Shown here one piece after another: positions 1-4,783 of a stretch of 12,639 nt of DNA; within the stretch, counting starts at the first letter, position 1, and the number at the start of each line of letters is the position of its first letter. The translations under genes and the position numbers were made by a program. The stretch is from a bacterium (GTDB lineage Bacteria > UBA9089 > CG2-30-40-21 > SBAY01): assembly GCA_030018635.1 (NCBI GenBank), contig JASEHU010000032.1, positions 1-12,639 of the forward strand, read 5' to 3'. Under the pieces are notes generated by a model. That model did no database searches. It saw nothing but the letters and a program-made list of their open reading frames with translations, and was not told the origin of the DNA.

Positions 1-437
1 CATGGCTGTTCGCAATATTGCAGATATATTTTACGAAAATACAGATAGACTTTATTTATGGGCAAAAGACAGAAGTATTCCCGCAGACAATAATCTTGCA
101 GAAAGGGATTTACGTCCAACGGTAATTGCTCGAAAAGTAAGTTTCGGTTCACAATCTGACAACGGCGCCCATACACGGCAGGTGCTAACAACTATATTTC
201 ATACCCTTAAAAAGCAAACCAAAGATCCTGTTTTGGTATTTAAATCTGCTTTAGATCAACTTGCATTCAATTCTAACCTTGATACTTATAAATTGTTATT
301 CTCTAATAAAAACTCTCCTGCTGATACATCTTGAGAAAATAATTTCTGGCTACTTCCTTCTTTACATATTCAGGATATACTATTGGTCAACTGACATGGT
401 TATTCTTCACCTCCACAACCGATAACTGAGGGATTAC
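1..437 (+). mobile_element. 3' part of an IS66-family insertion sequence (left part outside window)
   Basis: The segment comprises the transposase C-terminus plus about 100 bp of non-coding DNA up to a probable right end. The reverse complement of 413-437 begins GTAATCCCTCAGT; IS66-family termini characteristically begin GTAA and the family makes 8-bp target duplications. The left end lies outside the window, so the end call at 437 is an inference. The alternative is that the element extends to 506, where a second GTAA-type terminus is found. Confidence 0.7.
2..334 (+). CDS. IS66-family transposase, C-terminal fragment (5' end cut by window edge)
   Basis: This is the C-terminal 110 residues of the DDE transposase (TnpC/IS66 type) that cuts and joins the ends of IS66-family elements. 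The diagnostic stretch is NNLAERDLRP followed by VIARKVSFGSQSDNGA at about residues 30-57. The glutamate in AER is the third catalytic acid of the DDE triad, and the serine/glycine-rich motif after it is typical of IS66 C-termini. The reading frame is open to the first base, so the ATG at position 2 is almost certainly internal and the catalytic aspartates lie upstream of the window. The stop is about 100 bp before a GTAA-type terminus, as expected for a right end. I see no frameshift in the visible part, so the element may be intact. Confidence 0.92.
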   Translation: MAVRNIADIFYENTDRLYLWAKDRSIPADNNLAERDLRPTVIARKVSFGSQSDNGAHTRQVLTTIFHTLKKQTKDPVLVFKSALDQLAFNSNLDTYKLLFSNKNSPADTS

Positions 438-445
438 ATTTTTGT

Positions 446-506
446 GTAACTGCTCAGTGAACGGTGGGAATTGTTTATAGTAACCCCCTGTTCACTGAGC
501 GGTTAC
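446..506. repeat. 61-bp palindrome flanked by near-identical 8-bp repeats; possible miniature IS66-type element
   Basis: The arms 446-468 and 484-506 are inverted repeats matching at 20 of 23 positions, around a 15-nt loop. Both ends read GTAAC-Y-GCTCAGTGAAC inward, resembling the neighbouring IS66 end (reverse complement of 413-437). The palindrome is bracketed by atttttgt (438-445) and aattttgt (507-514), 7 of 8 identical, the duplication length IS66 transposases make. Alternatively it is a subterminal hairpin of the IS itself. Confidence 0.7.
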
Positions 507-525
507 AATTTTGTCAAATTTTTAC

Positions 526-554
526 TTGCAAGTTATTAAAAAGTATGCTATAAT
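526..554 (+). promoter_or_regulatory. Sigma70-type extended -10 promoter reading toward lptA
   Basis: TTGCAA (526-531), a 17-nt spacer, and a perfect TATAAT (549-554) preceded by TGC (546-548, extended -10). A transcript would start near 561 and run through the inverted-repeat element at 564-763 before the lptA-like gene, giving a leader of about 275 nt. It lies just outside the IS-derived palindrome. Confidence 0.75.
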
Positions 555-563
555 CTCCTTACT

Positions 564-763
564 TGGAGTTTCGTGAATTTACTCAATAGAATCACGAAAG
601 GACGAAAGCACGAAAAAATCTATATTCCTTTTCGTATTTTCTTGAATTTCGAGTTTTCGTGTTTATAATTTTTGGTAACTTAGGGTTTAACCTTAACCTA
701 ACAATAATTGCTGTCCCTTGTGTTTTCAAAGGATTTCAACCCACTAAAAATCACGAAACTCCA
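564..763. repeat. ~200-bp element with 13-bp perfect terminal inverted repeats and CACGAAA-type internal repeats
   Basis: TGGAGTTTCGTGA at 564-576 is exactly inverted at 751-763. Inside, CACGAAAGGACGAAAGCACG (592-611) is answered by TTTTCGT/TTTCGTG-rich sequence up to about 661, so the left half folds into a second hairpin. TTACT occurs just outside both ends (559-563 and 766-770), a possible target duplication, though two extra bases on the right make this uncertain. There is no coding sequence. Together with the parts before and after it, this accounts for the gene-free stretch 335-837. Confidence 0.6.
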
Positions 764-827
764 GTTTACTGAACTTATCCAAAAACTAAAAATCCGGTGG
801 CTGAACGCTGAACACTTACATAAAATT

Positions 828-831
828 GAGG
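828..831 (+). promoter_or_regulatory. Ribosome binding site that fixes the lptA-like start
   Basis: GAGG lies 6 nt before the ATG at 838. An in-frame TTG at 826 overlaps this site and has no site of its own, so 838 is preferred. Confidence 0.7.
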
Positions 832-837
832 CAATTA

Positions 838-1449
838 ATGGGTAAAATACTTTTATTGTTAATAAGCATTTTTATTATTTCCAGGGTAAATGCTGCGGAT
901 ATTAGTATTTGTGCAGATAATGCCACCTGGGACCGTAAAGAGGAGATTACGACCCTGAGCGGTAATGTGCTTATCACTAAAGGAAGTATGACTATCTCCG
1001 CTACTAAAATGAAGGTGCTCGGTAAATTAGATACCCTGTCTGAGGTAATCGGTGAAGGTAAGGTTGTGGTTAAAGATATTGAAAAAAATGTTTATTTTAG
1101 CGGCGGATATATGAAATATTCTAAGCCTGATGAGTATATCCTGATGACTATCTCGCCTAAATTAGAATTAAAAAACAACGATGTCGTTATTACCTCGATG
1201 AAAATGGAAGGATTTTATAAAAAGAATGAATTTGTGGCTACCGACTCGGTTAAAATTACAGCTAAGGAAACGATAGCTACCGCCTCAAAGGCAATCTATT
1301 CCGACAATAAGAAAAGATTGGAATTAAGTGGTAATCCCCAGGTGATTCAGGGTGGAAATAAACTTGCCGGGGGAAAAATAATCTATTATCTCAATGAGGA
1401 TAGATTTGAGATAATAGAAGGGGTTAAGGCGATATTAATGAGGAGATAG
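838..1449 (+). CDS. lptA: LptA/OstA-like periplasmic lipopolysaccharide transport protein
   Basis: 203 residues. Residues 1-20 are a classic signal peptide: a lysine, a leucine/isoleucine-rich core and a VNA cleavage motif before AD. The rest is a run of beta-strand-like repeats of the OstA/LptA type, for example TLSGNVLITKGSMTISATKM, then a second round (LELKNNDVVITSMKM) and a third (ELSGNPQVIQGGNKLAGGKI). In the Lpt system LptA forms the periplasmic bridge carrying lipopolysaccharide from the inner-membrane LptBFGC complex to LptD in the outer membrane. Family membership is clear; whether it is strictly LptA or a fused LptC/LptA type is less so. The neighbouring lptB supports LPS transport. 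No lptC is seen upstream, where repeats and an IS66 element are found instead. Length is close to typical LptA (about 170-200). Confidence 0.82.
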   Translation: MGKILLLLISIFIISRVNAADISICADNATWDRKEEITTLSGNVLITKGSMTISATKMKVLGKLDTLSEVIGEGKVVVKDIEKNVYFSGGYMKYSKPDEYILMTISPKLELKNNDVVITSMKMEGFYKKNEFVATDSVKITAKETIATASKAIYSDNKKRLELSGNPQVIQGGNKLAGGKIIYYLNEDRFEIIEGVKAILMRR

Positions 1450-1516
1450 GGGTTAGGGATTCGGGAAGAATAGGACTTATATGACCTATCTGATTTATTC
1501 CCGAAATCCGGACCCC
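1449..1516. repeat. Imperfect inverted repeat between lptA-like gene and lptB
   Basis: 1449-1467 (GGGGTTAGGGATTCGGGAA) pairs imperfectly with 1498-1516 (TTCCCGAAATCCGGACCCC). The interior contains a smaller palindrome ATAGG/CCTAT (1470-1474, 1485-1489). It overlaps the last base of the lptA stop codon and ends about 10 nt before the lptB ribosome binding site. There is no U-tract, so it is not a canonical terminator; more likely a dispersed repeat or mRNA-processing hairpin. Confidence 0.6.
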
Positions 1517-1537
1517 GACTTTTAAAGAGGAGAATCT

Positions 1538-2266
1538 ATGTCCATTCTAAAAACCACTGATTTAGTCAAAAATTATGGGCCAAAACGAGTAGTCAACGAA
1601 GTAAGCATCGAGGTTAATCAAGGTGAAATAGTTGGCTTATTAGGTCCTAATGGTGCCGGAAAAACAACTACATTTTATATAACCGTCGGACTGATTTCAC
1701 CTGATGCGGGCAAGGTCTGGCTTGATAATGAAGAAATTACCGGATTACCTATGTATAAAAGGGCCAGAAAGGGGATTGGCTACCTGTCCCAGGAACCATC
1801 TGTCTTTAGAGGATTAACCGTAGAAGAGAACATCCTGGCTATTTTAGAGACAATCAAGATGAACCCTGCTCAAAGGCAGGCCAGATTAAAAGAATTATTA
1901 GAGGAATTGGGTATTGCCCATTTATCTAAGCAAAAGGCAAATATCCTTTCTGGCGGTGAGCGAAGAAGGTGTGAAATTGCCCGCTCATTAGTCACCTGCC
2001 CTGATTTTATGCTTTTGGATGAACCATTTGTTGGTATTGACCCAATTGCGGTAGATGATATTCAAGGTATTGTCTTAAAACTTAAGGAAAAGGGATTAGG
2101 GGTGTTGATTACTGACCATAATGTGCGCGAAACCCTGGAAATAACCGATAGGGCATATATTATGTATAAAGGTGAAATCCTTCTCTCCGGAACCTCTAAA
2201 GACCTCGTCAATGACCCAAAGGCAAGAGAAATATATTTAGGTGAAAACTTTACCATGGGACTATAA
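1538..2266 (+). CDS. lptB: LPS export ABC transporter ATP-binding protein LptB
   Basis: 242 residues, the usual LptB length. LptB is the cytoplasmic ATPase of LptB2FG, which extracts lipopolysaccharide from the inner membrane. Visible motifs: Walker A GPNGAGKTT at 36-44, Q-loop glutamine in YLSQEPSVFRGLTVEEN at 82-98 (this particular Q-loop sequence is characteristic of LptB), signature LSGGE at 137-141, Walker B FMLLDE at 157-162, and H-loop histidine 194 in TDHNVRET. GAGGAG at 1527-1532 stands 5 nt before the ATG. It follows the lptA-like gene by 88 nt and is followed by recG after a single base, so the three are probably co-transcribed. The membrane partners LptF/LptG are not in the window. 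Confidence 0.96.
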   Translation: MSILKTTDLVKNYGPKRVVNEVSIEVNQGEIVGLLGPNGAGKTTTFYITVGLISPDAGKVWLDNEEITGLPMYKRARKGIGYLSQEPSVFRGLTVEENILAILETIKMNPAQRQARLKELLEELGIAHLSKQKANILSGGERRRCEIARSLVTCPDFMLLDEPFVGIDPIAVDDIQGIVLKLKEKGLGVLITDHNVRETLEITDRAYIMYKGEILLSGTSKDLVNDPKAREIYLGENFTMGL

Positions 2267-2267
2267 A

Positions 2268-4577
2268 ATGGAAACTAAATTTCTGTTAAATGAAATCAGT
2301 TTGCCGGTTAAATACCTTAAAGGGGTAGGTGAAAAACGGGCGGAAATTCTTGCCAGTCTTGGAATTAAACAGATAGAAGACCTCCTCCAATACTATCCCC
2401 GCATATACCAGGATAGAAGACATATCAAACATATATTTAACCTCTTAGATGGTGAAAAGGAAACTCTTCAGGGAACAATCATTGGCCATCATAAATCAAG
2501 ATTGCCCAGAAAGAAGATAGAATTACTCAAGGTGATTATTTCAGATGGGACAGGCTATGCCTCTTTGTTATTTTTTAATCAGCCGAAAATGGAAAAATAC
2601 CTGACTAAGGGGTTAAAATTGATTATTAGCGGGAGGATTCGCCGGTTTCGTGGGGAAACACAAATTACCGATTTTGACTATGAGATTTTACATCAGGAAG
2701 ATAATGAGTTGCTCCATCATAATCGTATAGTTCCTATCTATCCTTTAACCCAGGAGGTCTCTCCATCCATAGGACAGAGATTGATTCGAACAGTGGTCAA
2801 AAAGGCATTAGATATCTATTCGCCACAACTAATCGAAATTTTCCCAAGAGAAATTCTTTCTAAACATCAATTACCGGATATTAGATTTGCCCTTAATAAC
2901 ATTCATTTTCCTACGAGTTGGACGGCGTATAAAAGTGCCAGGGCTCGACTTATCTTTGAGGAGTTTTTTTTATTACAATTAGCCCTTGGTATGACTAAAA
3001 AAAAGGTAGAAGAGGAAAAAGGGATTAAATTTCAAACAGACCTTAAATCACTCACCTCTTTTGTCCAATCACTACCATTTACCTTAACTCAAGCCCAAAT
3101 GCGGGTAATCAAAGAGATACTGGCGGATATGGGCTCTGCCAGGCCGATGAATCGGCTTCTTCACGGCGATGTTGGTTCCGGGAAGACCATAGTGGCTACC
3201 TGTGCGGCCATAACAGCTTATGAAAATGGCTATCAAACTGCGATTATGGCACCAACAGAGATACTTGCCGAACAGCATTCTTTAAATATCCATAGATTAT
3301 TGTCACATTTTGGAATAAAGGTAGCTTTATTAACCAGCAGTATAAAGAAATCGGAAAGGGAAGAAATTTTAACTCAAATAAAAAATGGGGAGGTAAATAT
3401 AGCCATTGGGACTCATGCCTTAATTCAAGAGGGGGTAGAGTTTAAGAAATTAGGGTTATGTGTCATCGACGAGCAACATCGATTTGGTGTTATGCAACGG
3501 GCAGAATTGAAAAGTAAGGCAAAAGAGACTTGTCTCGTTGAGACTTGTCTCGTTGAGACTCGTCTCGTTGAGACTTGCCTCGCTGAGACTTGCCTCGCTG
3601 GAACTCGCTGTGCTGAGGGTTACTTCGCTGAAACTCGTTCCGTTGAAGCTCACCTCGCTGAGACTTGCCAGGGGGTTTGCCCGGATGTGTTGGTGATGAC
3701 CGCTACCCCTATCCCAAGAACCTTAGCCCTGACCCTGTATGGAGATTTGGATACCTCGGTCATAGATGAAATGCCGCCTAACCGCCAGAAGGTCATTACT
3801 AAATCCAGGTCTGAGAAAGACTTGCCCAAGATATTTGCCTTTATTAAGGAGGAGATAAAAAACGGTCGTCAGGTGTATTTGGTTTATCCATTGGTTGAGG
3901 AGTCAGAAGAATTAGAACTAAAAGCCGCAACCAGGATGTTTGAGGAATTACAAAAAAATGCCTTTCCTGAATTTAAATTAGGACTTCTGCACGGCCAGCT
4001 TAAATCAAATGAAAAGGATAAGGTTATGAAAGATTTTTATGATAAAGAGATAGATATTTTGGTTTCCACTACGGTTATTGAGGTAGGGATTGATGTCCCT
4101 AATGCAACCATAATGTTAATTGAGCATGCCGAGCGATTTGGTCTGGCACAATTACATCAATTACGCGGCAGGGTTGGACGAGGGGTACATAAATCATATT
4201 GTATCTTAGTGACTAAAAAAGCTATTGCTGAGCTGGTTAATTCAGGCTTACCCATAAATCTTCAGGAAGACCCTGATTCTACGATACTAAAGGGTGCCAA
4301 ACGATTAGCAACAATGTGTCAAACATCCGATGGATTTGAGATAGCCCAGGTAGATTTGGAACTTCGTGGGGCAGGCGAATTTTTTGGCACACGTCAGCAC
4401 GGAATGCTCAGGTTGAAATTAGGCAATATAATTTATGACGCCAAATGGCTGGAATTGGCACGCAAAGAGGCATTTAACATGCTGGACAACGACCCTTCCC
4501 TGAAAGCCTATCCATCTATCTCCAAAACCTTTGCTTACCAATTTAAAGATAAACTTGATTTGGTTGAAATTGGGTAG
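2268..4577 (+). CDS. recG: ATP-dependent DNA helicase RecG, with a repeat-encoded insertion
   Basis: 769 residues. RecG is a double-stranded DNA translocase that regresses stalled replication forks and remodels recombination intermediates. Order seen: helix-hairpin-like LKGVGEKRAEIL near residue 17, OB-fold wedge domain, Walker A GDVGSGKT at 300-307, motif II DEQH at 401-404, motif III TATP at 478-481, motif VI QLHQLRGRVGRG at 628-639, then the C-terminal RecG segment. The DEQH-TATP distance is 77 residues, against about 30 in E. coli RecG as I remember it. The excess is a run of five-residue repeats (ETCLV-type) at 420-468 encoded by a 15-bp tandem array. The ATG at 2268 lies one base after the lptB stop, with weak GGGA at 2257-2260; an in-frame GTG at 2241 would add nine residues overlapping lptB and is less likely. 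All helicase motifs are intact, so activity is plausible. Confidence 0.96.
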   Translation: METKFLLNEISLPVKYLKGVGEKRAEILASLGIKQIEDLLQYYPRIYQDRRHIKHIFNLLDGEKETLQGTIIGHHKSRLPRKKIELLKVIISDGTGYASLLFFNQPKMEKYLTKGLKLIISGRIRRFRGETQITDFDYEILHQEDNELLHHNRIVPIYPLTQEVSPSIGQRLIRTVVKKALDIYSPQLIEIFPREILSKHQLPDIRFALNNIHFPTSWTAYKSARARLIFEEFFLLQLALGMTKKKVEEEKGIKFQTDLKSLTSFVQSLPFTLTQAQMRVIKEILADMGSARPMNRLLHGDVGSGKTIVATCAAITAYENGYQTAIMAPTEILAEQHSLNIHRLLSHFGIKVALLTSSIKKSEREEILTQIKNGEVNIAIGTHALIQEGVEFKKLGLCVIDEQHRFGVMQRAELKSKAKETCLVETCLVETRLVETCLAETCLAGTRCAEGYFAETRSVEAHLAETCQGVCPDVLVMTATPIPRTLALTLYGDLDTSVIDEMPPNRQKVITKSRSEKDLPKIFAFIKEEIKNGRQVYLVYPLVEESEELELKAATRMFEELQKNAFPEFKLGLLHGQLKSNEKDKVMKDFYDKEIDILVSTTVIEVGIDVPNATIMLIEHAERFGLAQLHQLRGRVGRGVHKSYCILVTKKAIAELVNSGLPINLQEDPDSTILKGAKRLATMCQTSDGFEIAQVDLELRGAGEFFGTRQHGMLRLKLGNIIYDAKWLELARKEAFNMLDNDPSLKAYPSISKTFAYQFKDKLDLVEIG
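3525..3671 (+). repeat. Tandem array of 15-bp mini-palindromes inside recG
   Basis: There are nine full 15-bp units plus a partial tenth. Units 1 and 2 are identical (GAGAC-TT-GTCTC-GTT); unit 3 differs by one base; units 4 and 5 are identical (GAGAC-TT-GCCTC-GCT); units 6-9 are increasingly diverged. Intact units are perfect palindromes: a 5-bp arm, 2-nt loop, 5-bp arm, then a 3-nt linker. The length being a multiple of three keeps the frame, and the peptide is ETCLV, ETCLV, ETRLV, ETCLA, ETCLA, then degenerate copies. Confidence 0.95.
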
Positions 4578-4598
4578 ATTTTTTAGTTAATAGCACAC

Positions 4599-4650
4599 GG
4601 ATTGAACGGATTTTCACAGATTTTTTTATCCGTGTTAATCTGTCTAATCC
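4599..4650. repeat. Inverted repeat after recG (ACGGATT/AATCC family)
   Basis: ACAGATT (4616-4622) pairs with AATCTGT (4637-4643), with outer GGATT/AATCC pairs around it and a short direct repetition of the ACGGAT motif. It lies in the 206-nt gap between recG and the next gene. A short T-run (4579-4584) comes before rather than after it, so it is not a typical intrinsic terminator. Confidence 0.5.
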
Positions 4651-4745
4651 GCTGGCAATGGGTGCGTGTAAAATTTGTGGGTAAAATCATGTCTCATTGC
4701 TTACACATTTTCATAATGAGAATTGATGCTCTTCTTTTAAAAAGA

Positions 4746-4774
4746 TTGACTTCTGTTGTATTTTATGGTATTAT
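4746..4774 (+). promoter_or_regulatory. Sigma70-type promoter abutting the oxidoreductase start codon
   Basis: TTGACT (4746-4751), a 17-nt spacer, TATTAT (4769-4774). The expected transcription start, about 7 nt downstream (near 4781-4784), coincides with the GTG start at 4784. This predicts a leaderless or almost leaderless transcript. Confidence 0.7.
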
Positions 4775-4783
4775 TTATCTGCA

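Noticed and set aside
3456..3653. Minus-strand frame encoding a serine-rich NETSL pentapeptide repeat
   Set aside because: It is the opposite strand of the recG tandem array; the periodicity comes from the 15-bp units. There is no ribosome binding site and recG is complete through the region.
3525..3671. Possible CRISPR array
   Set aside because: The units are contiguous 15-bp repeats without spacers, in frame within recG; no cas genes are nearby.
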